From positions 995,001-1,059,000 of the forward strand of contig BROG01000044.1 of assembly GCA_030159075.1 (NCBI GenBank): a DNA stretch of 64,000 nt. The letters are read 5' to 3'. The position numbers and the translations under genes are program-made. This DNA is from Atrina japonica (Eukaryota; Mollusca; Bivalvia; Pterioida; Pinnidae). The notes beneath the pieces are model-generated. The model was not told where the DNA came from and searched no databases. It worked only from the letters and a program-made list of their open reading frames with translations. How positions within the stretch are numbered: the stretch's first letter is position 1; every line of letters starts with the position of its first letter. Of this stretch, positions 1 to 12,084 are shown in pieces.

Positions 1-1384
1 TCACAGTATTGACCAATGGCTCTACCAAACTGAGTGTTATCTTTAAAGCATTGACCAATGGCTCTACCAAACTGAATATTCTTTTACAGTATTGCCCAAG
101 GGCTCTACTGAACTGAGTATTCTTTAACAGCATTGCCCAAGGGCTCTACCAAACTGAGTATTCTTTTACAGTATTGCCCAAGGCTCTACCAAACTGAGTA
201 TTCCTTTACAGTATTGCCCAAGGGCTCTACCAAACTGAGTATTCTTTTACAGTATTGCCCAAGGGCTCTACCAAACTGAGTATTCCTTTACAGTATTGCC
301 CAAGGGCTCTACCAAACTGAGTATTCTTTTACAGTATTGCCCAAGGGCTCTACCAAACTGAGTATTCCTTTACAGTATTGCCCAAGGGCTCTACAAAACT
401 GATTGTTATTTTAAAGCATTGACCAATGGCTCTACCAAACTGAGTATTCTCTTACAGTATTGCCCAAGGGCTCTACAAAACTGAGTATTCTTTTACAGTA
501 TTGACCAAGGGCTCTGCCAAACTGAGTATTCCTTTACAGTATTGCCCAAGGGCTCTACCAAACTGGGTTTTCTTTTACAGTATTGACCAAGGGCTCTACC
601 AAACTGGGTGTTCTTTTACAATATTGCCCAAGGACTATACAAAACTGAGTATTCTTTTACAGTATTGACCAAGGGCTCTACCAAACTGAGTATTCTTTTA
701 CAGTATTGACCAAGGGCTCTACCAAACTGGGTGTTCTTTTACAGTATTGCCCAAGGACTATACAAAACTGAGTATTCTTTTACAGTATTGACCAAGGGCT
801 CTACCAAACTGAGTATTCCTTTACAGTATTGCCCAAGGGCTCTACCAAACTGAGTATTCTTTTACAGTATTTACCAAGGGCTCTACCAAACTGGGTGTTC
901 TTTTACAGTATTGCCCAAGGACTATACAAAACTGAGTATTCTTTTACAGTATTGACCAAGGGCTCTACCAAACTGAGTATTCCTTTACAGTATTGCCCAA
1001 GGGCTCTACCAAACTGAGTATTCTTTTACAGTATTGACCAAGGGCTCTACCAAACTGAGTATTCCTTTACAGTATTGCCCAAGGGCTCTACCAAACTGAG
1101 TATTCTTTTACAGTATTGCCCAAGGGCTCTACCAAACTGAGTATTCTTTTACAGTATTGCCCAAGGGCTCTACAAAACTGATTGTTATTTTAAAGCATTT
1201 GACCAATGGCTTCTACCAAACTGAGTATTCTCTTACAGTATTGCCCAAGGGCTCTACAAAACTGAGTATTCTTTTACAGTATTGACCAAGGGCTCTGCCA
1301 AACTGAGTATTCTTTTACAGTATTGACCAAGGGCTCTACCAAACTGGGTGTTCTTTTACAGTATTGCCCAAGGACTATACAATT
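1..1384. repeat. 41-bp minisatellite, about 33 copies
   Basis: A 41-bp unit built around CCAAGGGCTCTACCAAACTG followed by a TATTC-TTTACAGTATTG segment repeats head to tail from the first base, so the array continues beyond the left edge. Variants recur in blocks (GACCAATGG, CCAAGGACTATACAAAAC, GGGTGTTC), which suggests higher-order amplification of groups of units. Open frames here are periodic products of the array and I do not call them genes. Confidence 0.97.
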
Positions 1385-1953
1385 TCTTTCTTTGCATACC
1401 TCTGGCTCTCTTACATATATAATGTTTATACATGTATATATTTATATACACTAAATTGTACCTGAAGTTGTATTCATACAGTGTAGACGTACATATAGAT
1501 ACATAACTCTTACACAAAGATTGCATACTTATTAAAATCTGTAGAATACCATGACTTGAGATGATCAACACAAAATTAATTTACCCTGGACTTGCAATTG
1601 CACAGATGCATGTAAAAACAGCTGACATGTTTATAAACAATTAGCCAACAGTTCAATGAACAACACTGCCAGAAGTTAAAGGGAATTCCTTTTGGAACTA
1701 ATCTTACTGTATAATTGAGCAACCACCTTGCAGAGTAGTTTACACTTATTTATTCTTGCAGATTAGTTTACACTTATTTATTCATAAGAAATTAAAACCA
1801 TTGTTCACATTCCTCTAAAATCATACAGATATATCAATATTTTGGATTGAAATTCTGCAAATTCACAGAAATGGATTTTTTTTTTTTATAAAATCATAAT
1901 CTACTGAGGAGACAGAATAGAACAGAAGGTACCTGACTATAACCACACACACA

Positions 1954-2021
<68 letters not shown>

Positions 2022-2920
2022 AAAGTCAGTTAGACGTGTGACAATGACCACATTACACAAACACAACAATAAAAGAAATACACAAACTATTATACATGTT
2101 AAACTTAATTAAGTATGGGAATAAATTCAAGTAAACCCATATAACCACCAGCAATAATTAAACTATGCAACAAATGGTGTGGTTGCCACCTTATCAGTTG
2201 TCACAATATTAATGACCATCTCATTTGTGTAGTGTGCTGTCAATGCTGACAATTTTTACATACATATATTATATGTACAAAAACATACATGTATAAGTGC
2301 CTATTACAAGTCATAACCGTTTCTTACATGTGTAATAATGTATGCTACATACATGTATATAGTATAGCAACTATATATAAGTCGTAAGGACCATTTTATA
2401 TTTTAAGTGGTTGTATTCACTTAATGTAAATTTTTTCAAAAAAAAAAGAAAAATTTAAATGCTGACTCATCATGCAAGAAATGAAAAAAGATAAACCACA
2501 AAAATGTTCTCCTTCAAATAAGATACGTAAGTAAAATGAAGATCTAATATGATTAGACTGCTCTTAAGTTGACCTAATAATCAGTCACAGCCGAGATTGT
2601 GAGAAATACGGTCATTCTATGAACTTTCTTGACCTGGACAAGTTTAAATTTGAGGTAATGCAGCATAACACAGTTACATTTATACTGGCTGGAGTGATTG
2701 TTCCTACTTGTCACCATAACGACAAGTATCCAACAGGGAGTAAAAGACATTTCATGTCTAGACTCTCAAAACTGAAAAGTATATGTACATGTGTAAATGC
2801 AATCATCTATATGATAAAAGAAACAGTTATTCCACTTCAAAAAAATCATGTGAATCAGACAATATTCTGCTGCCAATTAATGCTTGACAGAGAAATAGTC
2901 TACCAATATGTTACTACTGC
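1385..2920. other. Non-coding stretch with a CT microsatellite
   Basis: AT-rich unique sequence. The only structure seen is a (CT)n tract at about 1957-2016 and scattered ACATGTA motifs. No frame looks coding. Confidence 0.7.
1957..2016. repeat. (CT)n microsatellite
   Basis: About 60 bp of CT dinucleotides with one TCTTCT interruption. Confidence 0.95.
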
Positions 2921-3740
2921 ATAACAATCTAACCAGTGTTCAAAACAGCCACTGTTGGTAGAGAACCACAGGTAAACAGATAACAAACCAATCAGTGTTC
3001 TAAACAGCCACTGTTGGTAGAGAACCACAGACAAACAGATAACAAACCAATCAGTGTTCAAAACAGCCACTGTTGGTAGAGAACCACAGATATACAGATA
3101 ACAAACCAATCAGTGTTCAAAACAGCCACTGTTGGTAGAGAACCACAGACAAACAGATAACAAACCAATCAGTGTTCAAAACAGCCACTGTTGGTAGAGA
3201 ACCACAGATAAACAGATAACAAACAAATCAGTGTTCAAAACAGCCACTGTTGGTAGAGAACCACAGACAAACAGATAACAAACAAATCAGTGTTCAAAAC
3301 AGCCACTGTTGGTAGAGAACCACAGACAAACAGATAACAAACCAATCAGTGTTCAAAACAGCTACTGTTGGTAGAGAACCACAGACAAACAGATAACAAA
3401 CCAATCAGTGTTCAAATCAGCTACTGTTGGTAGAGAACCACAAACAAACAGATAACAAACCAATCAGTGTTCAAAACAGCCACTGTTGTTGGTAGAGAAC
3501 CACAGATAAACAGATAACAAACCAATCAGTGTTCAAAACAGCTACTGTTGGTAGAGAAACATAGACTAACAGATAACAAACCAGTCAGTGTTCATAACAG
3601 CCACTGTTGGTGGAGAACCACAGACAAAATAGATAACATACAAGCCAGTGTTCAAAATAGCCACTGTAGGCAGAGAAAGACAGACAAAATAGATAACATA
3701 CAAGCCAGTGTTCAAGATAGCCATTCTACCAGATGAACCA
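2921..3740. repeat. 59-bp minisatellite, about 14 copies
   Basis: The unit is close to 59 bp and contains CAGCCACTGTTGGTAGAG, AACCACAGACAAACAGATAA and CAAACCAATCAGTGTT. Central units are nearly identical. The last two or three units (from about 3590) diverge, with GATAACATACAAGCCAGT replacing the usual end, a normal pattern for array edges. Confidence 0.96.
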
Positions 3741-5883
3741 CAGAAATCCATGTAGCAAATCAGAGAAAAACAAAAGGTACATCAGTTAGTGTTCAACATT
3801 GTGGCTGCACACAGAAAAACAGAGGTACATGTAGCGATCCAGTCAGCATTCCAAACAACTACTGAATGAAGTATTACATACAAGTAGTGGTATCCATACC
3901 CACAGATGCAGCCTGCCATACAGAATTTCTGCTTACTTACTATTCCCAAGAAATCATTGATACCTGAGAAAAATGTAGAAAACCCATACCCACAGATGTG
4001 GCATGCTATACTAAAAAATATCCTATCTAATGTAAATATCTTACTTATGGACAGATGCCCTGAAAATAGTTGAAACCAAACCTAACAGAAGGTAAAGCTG
4101 AGTTACCCAATCACATATTTATAAGATTAATCAATACCCAACTACTCTAGAGTGTCTCAGCTATCTGGGGGGTTTACTGGCAAATACACCAGGTAACCTA
4201 TAGATAGCTAACAGGAAATCATTAGATACTCAAGATTTCTGGGTATAGCTGTGTTTTGGTTAAAATCCATTGTTGTACATATAGGGACATTATATACACA
4301 CATCTTCTTCACTCTTCATATCAATTTATACTCTTAATAACAAGACAACTGCTATACTATAAAGTGAGAGAGACTATTCACTAGCAGTTAAAATAAGCTG
4401 ACATAATATGTAGATTATCAACATAATTACAGGACCAGATTACACACAGATTTGCTAGCTGTTGAGTCCAGTAACAAGTAAGATTATACTGACAGAAATG
4501 ACACCTGTAAAGTTTAAAATTCTGTGCGATATAGTCTCAGAACACAGTCAAGTAGCTTATATATAATTACCACACCAATCCAATTTCATAAAGAATCCGG
4601 CAGCAATATTTAACAATAAAAGAAGGCTGATCCTAGCAATGAGTGGGTATGAATGAAATAATTTCTCTTTCACCAGCTCCGTATTTAGTTGAGATCTTTT
4701 TAAACACTTCAGCTTGGAATTCCGTTTCTATAAACCATACAAACATAAAAGATTGCATACTTTACGCAATTTACTCAGCGGTTAAAACTACGTATCTTAA
4801 TGTAAACAATTTATGGTGATCTTCAATGAAATATACGTTATTTAGTACATGTACTTACAGAGTCAGACGCCACTAAAAGGAGGAGCTATGCAGCCTGGAG
4901 TACCAAAGTATTTTTTTCACTGACAAGGTATAATTTCTCCTATAAAAACTTGTAAAGGCAGTAGTTTCCAACACAATGGATGTTTAAACATCAGAATTAC
5001 CTTTATGTAAGTAAAACATGTGTAGTAAACCGAGTAAACATTAATATAAAACCAACCCCAACATTTAATATTCACTGATTTATTGATAAGTAGAATGGGA
5101 AAATACATAAGATTCCAATAATCAGATTACCCCAACAAACAAATCAATTACACCTATAGAAAACAGCATGACACGGTTTTGACAAAGCAGGCTACTATCA
5201 CAATGGGGTATTATTCTTGTGGTCACTTAACCACATTTTTCCAGTGTGACTTGTACAAAAATAAATGTCAACAATTTTATAGAATAACTGCAAAAAAAGG
5301 ATAAGTACAAGTTGTTATTGCCTTAATTTAAGCTGTTTTTATGTCTGTTAAACATGCTGTTTTTATAGCTGTTAATCATGCTGTTTATATAGCATCAATG
5401 TCAATATTTTTACTTCAAATTCAACAAAAAAACCAGGACAAACATGATCAATAACAATAACGACTCCACAGTCCGGCTTTGAGGTAATATAATCCAGACT
5501 GTCTGCAATATAAAAGTGGTCAGATTTGGCCTGAGTCTCTAGAAATGTGCAGGAGAAAAGATATATATCCCTAATGAAATCTACATAAAGCATGATTGAT
5601 GGGATAGAACAATTCATATGTCCTCTGCATGGTCAAAATGAATCAGGATCAATCCTTAAATCAAGCTTTAATGGCCGATATATATATACCAGACAAGATA
5701 ATCACTGAGACCTATTGTAAAGTCACTCAGAACTATTGTTGTCCTAAAACTTCACAGACCAGGCCATTATGTGCCATCAATGTGTTGAAATACAAAATCA
5801 ATTCGCTCTACATGTTTAAGGTTCAATTTTCGAAACACTTACCAATTAGATAGAAATATCCCCTTTTCTAGACTGAAATACTT
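3741..5883. other. Unique non-coding DNA, nothing recognised
   Basis: Starts with decayed units of the preceding array up to about 3850, then AT-rich sequence with no convincing coding frame, RNA gene or repeat. Confidence 0.6.
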
Positions 5884-6003
5884 GTATATAAAGACCTCTT
5901 TAGGGACACGAGAAAACAGGTCTTTATAGGGAGGTTGATTTGTACACAAATGGAATTATTGGGTCTTTATACACATGTGGTCACTAAAGTAGGTTTTACT
6001 GTA
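5884..6003 (-). mobile_element. Fragment of TA-flanked MITE, TACAGT family A
   Basis: Reverse-complement relative of the element at 25623-25797. It shares the blocks GGTCTTTATAGGGAGG, TTGATTTGTACACAAATGG and the terminus GGTTTTACTGTA. The outer left end is degraded. It has no coding capacity. Confidence 0.7.
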
Positions 6004-7600
6004 TATTCTAAAGAACTGAATCGAAGAACCCTAAAAAAAAGTCTTTGGAACTCTCCATTTATTGTTTATATCTGGTATTTTAATCTTATAATCACTATCA
6101 TTTTGAAAGTTTGCACATGAATAATTTTTCATGGGAATATCCAAGTTTCTATGTCCTAGATACTTGGAGATTTTTGGATACAGGTACTCATGGCATTGGA
6201 TGCTGTCTAATAGAAATTAAAATTAATATAAACTAAATTAAATACATCTATCTTTAACTTTCTGTCTATTCTTAAACTTAAATGTGACTAAACAACAAAG
6301 ATCAATGACGGAACAATTTTTGCAAGATTTGTCTCAGTTTAAATAATGCACCTTAGATCCTCAACATATATAAAAAGAGGAAGGTCAGGAGGCTTTCGGT
6401 CCCTTTCCGTACTCCATACCCATATTTTTGTTAAGTTACACTACATTTGCTATTGACAGCACAATATCTGGATAAAAATAAATCCAGTAAATTTTCATAA
6501 ACTCCAATTAATCATCCCATGCAGCCAAAATTATATCTTTTTGGTGAGTTTTTCCTCTTTTATATATGTCGAGGATACGGCACATTATTTAAACTGGGAC
6601 AAATCTTGCAAAAGCTGCTCAAAGTTGGTGATTTGTTTTGTTTAGTGACCTATTAATGTAAGAATTGACAGAAAGTCATAAATCTAGTTTATACTAATTC
6701 TAATCTAATTCTAATAATTCCTTTTAGACAACATCCATTGCCACAAGCATGTGTGCTCTAAAACATCTAATATACAGGAAAAAAATTATACTGACCGAAA
6801 TCTTCTACACTTTTGTGAATTACTGATCTTTTCACTTTTTTAATAATCATTTTTAATACATCTAGTTAAACACCAGTATATTTTCTCCCATCCTTGATTT
6901 TATTCCGATATATAGAACCACAGACACTTTGAAAGTTGTATAGCTATATATATTTTTTAAAATTCCCACATTGAAATCGCAGAGAAACAAATGGTATGAA
7001 AGTACATGTAGATGAAACAGGATGAACTTACTGGATTAGCCAATTAGCCTCATCATATTCATCAGACAATTATTTGTATCTCCGATAACATCAGAATGTC
7101 TCTTAGATGTCAAATGGTAATGACATACATTGCATCAATTTCCTCTTATAAGCAAGTCTGATTACTGATAATTTCAATCACACAGCAAACTCGACATGAA
7201 TTATTTTCACTTTATACCCAGAACTAGGTATGAATTAGTCTCTCATCTTATACACATTTTTATTCTGTTATTACAATTTCTACATCTGCCATTGCCTTTC
7301 AACAAATTCATAAAATGAGCCTTTTTTTACACAACACAAAGGGACTTTGCGAGAGACTACCTACCCAGGGAGATCATTTTGCAATTAAAACTGAAATTTA
7401 GTTCCTTGAAAATTTCTTAGAATATATTAAAAGGACAACAGATGTGTTTTTTTTTTAAAAAAAACAAAAAACTTTCCTATATCTCTTATTTGTTATTGTA
7501 CATTAAAGTACGAGTAGTGAAAGTAGAAAAATATCAAAATATTTTTTTTTTATTAAAACAGATAAATGCCCCTTTAAGACGAGATCCTCATTTTAGTGTG
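6004..7600. other. Unique non-coding DNA, nothing recognised
   Basis: AT-rich sequence with short homopolymers (for example around 7450 and 7540). No gene, RNA or repeat family could be supported. Confidence 0.6.
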
Positions 7601-7659
7601 GTAATCAGACCAATTTGAGTCAGTCAGTTAGGAGGTCTAAATAGGGAGGCTCCACTGTA
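7601..7659 (-). mobile_element. Terminal fragment of TACAGT-type MITE
   Basis: Contains GGTCTAAATAGGGAGG and ends CTCCACTGTA, matching the right end of the TACAGT(A/G) family elsewhere in the window. Only one terminus is present. Confidence 0.5.
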
Positions 7660-7766
7660 CATTTATATTTGTACAGTATGACCTGGCTGTCGGGGGGTAG
7701 CTCTCTCATACACACCATGGATCCACTGTATAGTATAACTACATCAATGACAAAGCTGAACTTCCT

Positions 7767-8488
7767 TGTTGTTGTATTGTTGTTTAACGTCCCACTAAAA
7801 AAATCTCTCTCTCATATGGAGACGTGACCAAATGCCCGTTAATGGTTAACGTAAATGATTAACGCCCTTGATCAGAACTCTTCATAGCAGATAGGGCATG
7901 AGAGCTAACCAGTTAAAATGTTTCTTGCCATTCTTGAAAAAACAGGAACCCAATCAGAGACGTTCAATATATGATTCTGCAGAGCTTTGATTTCCATTTC
8001 AAATTTGAGGATAAACTGAGGATAAATAAATGTTTGCACTTGTAATTTTACGAAAAATCACAACTTCCTTTTACCAGTAATTTGAAAAAACCTCAGTGCA
8101 TGAAGTAGTCAATGTATCGTCACAAAATTCTGACATAAATTACTATGACATCAAAATCTAGCACAGTAAAAATTTCTTCCTGTTGAAGCATTCTGTTTGT
8201 GTATGTATTCAGGCATTAATGTAGTGATCAAAGTGAACGAAATATAACGACTGGATTATTCAGGTTAGTGAATGGTGAAGGGCTACAAATTTTGGCCTAT
8301 GCTCGGTCGGCACTTATGGCCACTGAGCAGTGAGGGTTCTTTAACATGCTGACACCTACTGTGACACAGGACTTCGGTTTTTACTGTCTCGTCCATGGGA
8401 CAAGAATCCGACCTGCTGACAGCTGGAATCGAACTCACGACCTCACGATCAAGAGTCGAGTGCGCTACTGACTGAGCCAGGCCGACTC
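7767..8488 (-). mobile_element. tRNA-derived SINE (family 1), split by an insertion
   Basis: In minus orientation the head (from 8488) reads CGGCCTGGCTCAGTCAGTAG then GTGAGTTCGATTCC, matching pol III A and B boxes. The body contains GAGGGTTCTTTAACATGC and AAATTTTGGCCTATGCTCGG in plus-strand reading, and the tail is at the left (TTGTTGTTGTATTGTTG). Flanking CTGAACTTCCT (7756-7766) and CTGAAGTTCCT (8489-8499) form an 11-bp target duplication with one mismatch. The body is interrupted by about 420 unrelated bases. Confidence 0.88.
7846..8267. mobile_element. About 420-bp insertion inside the SINE
   Basis: Other SINE copies run directly from CCAAATGC to GAAGGGCTTCAAATTTTG. Here unrelated sequence intervenes, bounded by GTTAATGG (7838-7845) and GTGAATGG (8268-8275), a possible 8-bp duplication with one mismatch. 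Its right end carries AAGTGAACGAAATATAACGA, which recurs slightly changed at about 57430. No coding frame and no clear terminal inverted repeat. Confidence 0.6.
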
Positions 8489-8499
8489 CTGAAGTTCCT

Positions 8500-9223
8500 C
8501 ATCACCAATTCAATCATTACCAATGCTGCTGTTTACAGAATTAAAATCAGTTTTGCAAAATCCAAATATTATGGTCTAAAAAAAATCGTATCAGTCATGT
8601 GGATTCCAGTATGCCTTGAAAAGACTGTATGGACAAATAACGCAAACCAAATCATTCACACAGCAACCCAAGAATGAGGTTTAATTATCTCTATAACATG
8701 GGGAAATTAATTGATGTTAAAATATTTCCGATGTTTTGCAATGTGTTTATCTCTTTATAAATGATGATGCATCAAATCAATTGCATTCTATTCAATTCTG
8801 ATTTGCCTGATGCAGAAACCAATTCTCTTGCGGACAGCCTGATGGAAAACCAAAGATATGTTTACTAATAATGGAAGCCAATCCTATTATTAGATAAAAC
8901 TGTTAGTACAGAAATATTTCATTGTCTAATAATAGTTCTCACATGGCAAATTCTGATATCTTCAATTTACTTAGGTTCCTGTGGCCTTGACCTTTGACCC
9001 AATGACAAACTTTGTCACAATGATCCTTACACAATTCCTAACAACTTTCTGATATGTCTGTTTACAAAAGCTCAATCAGTTTTGAAGTAATAATAATAAG
9101 CCATTTGTATAGAACCGTACCTAATATGTCATTTGATGAACACCCCTAGTGGCACATTTCTGAACAGATCAGGTATACAAAGTTTCAAAGAAATCTGATT
9201 GCTGGTTCATGAGAAGAAGAATT
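8500..9223. other. Unique non-coding DNA, nothing recognised
   Basis: AT-rich sequence between the SINE and the TTAA-ended MITE. I see no gene or repeat in it. Confidence 0.55.
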
Positions 9224-9314
9224 TTAACCCACTCACCCTTGTAGACACATTTGGACTCACCTGTGTCATTGATTTAAAGTAGAGTCCATTGTTTCTCAGG
9301 GGTAGATGAGTTAA
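9224..9314. mobile_element. TTAA-ended MITE, 91 bp
   Basis: Begins TTAACCCACTCACCCT and ends GGGGTAGATGAGTTAA, so the ends are inverted repeats. The core contains ACACATTTGGACT and CATTGATTT, shared with the other copies in this window. Confidence 0.85.
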
Positions 9315-9699
9315 AGATGTATTGTCCTTCTCTAGTAATTTTTAAGCAAGGTTCATTGTCAGGCAATTCTGAATTGCTGTTTTTCTAGAGTAAATCCTCT
9401 ACAGTCCAATAATGTATCAACATTATGTTGCTTTGGTAGAAGATTACTGTCTAGCAAAATATCAGTGTCTTATTATAGCATTACTCTCATTTGGTTGTCT
9501 AGTCCAGCAAAATTGTTGGATGTGTCAATTCCTAATGGAGTAGGACTTTTATGTATGATTATTTAGCTATTGTTCTTCACCAAAAGAGATCAGCTTAGTG
9601 CCTCTGTCTGGTAGAATGTCCTTAATCTGTGAACTAAACACTTTTGTAGGTACATAAAAATCACATTTCTGAGAGCATCAAAGAATTTTTAAAACTTTG
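9315..9699. other. Unique non-coding DNA
   Basis: AT-rich; no frame, RNA or repeat recognised. Confidence 0.5.
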
Positions 9700-9995
9700 T
9701 CTTTAGACATGTCTCTTGTGAAATGAGAAATATAAGACACAAGACATGAATTGTGACATAAAAGAAAGGAGACATGCCTCCTGTGAATTGTGAAATAAAA
9801 GACACAAGACATGTCTCCTGCGAAATAAATTACATGAGACAAGTCTCCTGTTAATTGTCAAATTAAAGACATGAGACAAGTCTCTTGTGAATTGTGAAAT
9901 AAAAGACACAAGACATGTCTCCTGTGAAATAAATTACATGAGACAAGTCAAATTAAAGACATGAGACAAATCTTCTGTGAATCATGGAATAAAAG
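9700..9995. repeat. Degenerate minisatellite of GACATGAGACAAGTCTC type
   Basis: Short related segments (AGACACAAGACATGTCTCCT, GTGAATTGTGAAATAAA, ATTACATGAGACAAGTC) recur about five times with variable spacing. GACATGTCTC-like segments are partly self-complementary. Confidence 0.8.
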
Positions 9996-10056
9996 TTTTT
10001 GATTCATCCAATACTGATGTATACATTGTATTTGATATCATATCAATAACATCTTA

Positions 10057-10091
10057 AAATTACAACCTATCTGATATACCAAACTATCTGA
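10057..10091. repeat. 17-bp minisatellite, left part
   Basis: Units of ATCTGATATACCAAACT. The same array resumes after the inserted element at about 10722. Confidence 0.8.
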
Positions 10092-10722
10092 TATTATATA
10101 AATATAACATTCCCGATCAGGTTGTAGTGGAAATTGTCACCCCGAAGATTCGCCTCGGTTGACAATGATTTTCAAAGGGTGACAATTTCCACTACCATCC
10201 CATCAGGAATGTTATATTTATTATATTATACCAATTCACTGTATTGAAGCATATATTATCCATTGAATTACTTAAAACACAAAATAAACTGCACCAGCAG
10301 TATTACTATTATACTTTATTCATGCAAAAATCTACATGTGCGTAAGTTCATCACGTTCGTAATACATACTGCCTTCGATACCCAAACCATTCTTAGCATC
10401 GATTTTGAATCTTAAGCCTCAAGCGAGCATGTCTGTTTGGCTGACTTCAGCAAATATATTTAATAATGACACATCAATTCTGTCAAATCATTTAATTTTG
10501 GTTGTTGTTTCTTTTGGTTCCAGTCTGCACAACTCATATAGAGGTTGCACCTAATTACTACATAGGAAAAACAAACTAACCGTACCACATCCATTTCTGC
10601 ACATGTGATATTTTCATTGAATGTCACCATGCTGAATATCACCCTGGAAGACCGAGAGAGTGGAAAATACTCAACGCTTATTGTCCAATGAAATCGCTAG
10701 AATTTATGAAGAGGTATAATAT
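10092..10722. mobile_element. Composite inverted-repeat insertion inside a minisatellite
   Basis: The left part is a near-perfect foldback: an arm at about 10093-10143 (AACATTCCCGATCAGG, TAGTGGAAATTGTCACC) pairs with one at 10178-10225 (GGTGACAATTTCCACTA, CATCAGGAATGTT). A second inverted pair, TATATTATACCAATTCA at 10222 and TGAAGAGGTATAATATA at the right end, brackets the remaining 490 bp. Both flanks are the same 17-bp array, so the block entered an existing array. A 60-residue minus-strand frame inside (10460-10642) has no recognisable domain and is not called. Confidence 0.75.
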
Positions 10723-10835
10723 ACCAGACTATTTGATATACCAAAGTATCTGATATACCAATCTATCTGATATACCAAAAAATCTGAAATACCAAAGTAT
10801 CTGATATACCAAACTATCTAATATACCAAGTCTGT
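10723..10835. repeat. 17-bp minisatellite, right part
   Basis: About seven units of ATCTGATATACCAAA(G/C)T, continuous in type with 10057-10091. Confidence 0.88.
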
Positions 10836-11975
10836 CAGACGATATTTTACAAATTATTATAACCAGCTGTACATATGTTTCAATCAATTACTAATTCCTT
10901 TCACTGAAATAATTAATAACATGTATGCATCAGGTCCAGAGAGATATGTCTGTGTGATGAGAAATATATCTGATATATTTATGAGATTAACATAATAATT
11001 AATGAACATCATCTTGCTCATTAAAATAAATTAATTAATTAACTCAAAATTTGGTTATACGACATTAAGTAAATAGGTATTGTTTCACTGGATCTTCCAA
11101 ATAGTTGCAGCCAAAAATGTCCGATCTCAAAAGAACAGTAAACAAAGTAATAAGCTTCCTGACATGAAATTGATGTGAAACCTGTAAAACATGGATATTA
11201 GACTTCATAAATCAATCACCCTAAACCATAACAAAAATAACAAATAAAGCACTTTTGGCCAATTTAAGAAGTTTCTTTTACAGTAAAAAAAAAACCTGCC
11301 ATCATTGATGAAGGGAGGGGCTTTTGGACACTATTTTTGAAAGGGAGACCACCAAATTAGTAAGTTTTTGTGAAGTTTGATCAGGATCTATTGCACACTG
11401 CCATACTTATAGCCTGGAAAAGATATTTGGGGGACCATCAGACAGATGGACACATTCAAACATGGATAAGGCAAATCCTAGTATACCCCCATCTTATATA
11501 GGTACATGATTTGTAAATGTAGTTGTAATAAAAATTCTTTTATAAATATGATAAAAGAACAAATACATGTACAGGTATGATATTTAACATTGGCAAGATG
11601 ACTATAGACAAGGGAGCATCTCGTCTTTGTCTGACAGATGTGAAAATTAAGTCAATTAAGTGATAATACGAACAACCAAGGTATGAAAATGAGAAATGGC
11701 AGGTCTATAAAACAATTTGTATTACTACATGTTTGTACTAGCACACAGTACAGCAGTGAGTATCCGTATCTGAAGTTATATAACATATAGTAATCAACAG
11801 CAGGGCATACTGCCACAATAAACACCTTGACTGGCAATAATAACACTTTTAACTGCACAGGGCCTCCCATGTAAAATACAAAAATGTATCTTCTGTACTA
11901 AAGAGTCTCTCTCTGGGAGAATCAAGATATTCCTGACATTTACAATACAGAAAATTCACAAGGAACCATTACAGC
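10836..11975. other. Unique non-coding DNA, nothing recognised
   Basis: AT-rich; no gene, RNA or repeat family supported. Confidence 0.55.

Positions 11976-12084
<109 letters not shown>

Noticed and set aside
1..1384. CRISPR array
   Set aside because: Units are contiguous tandem repeats without distinct spacers, and the surrounding sequence is eukaryotic.
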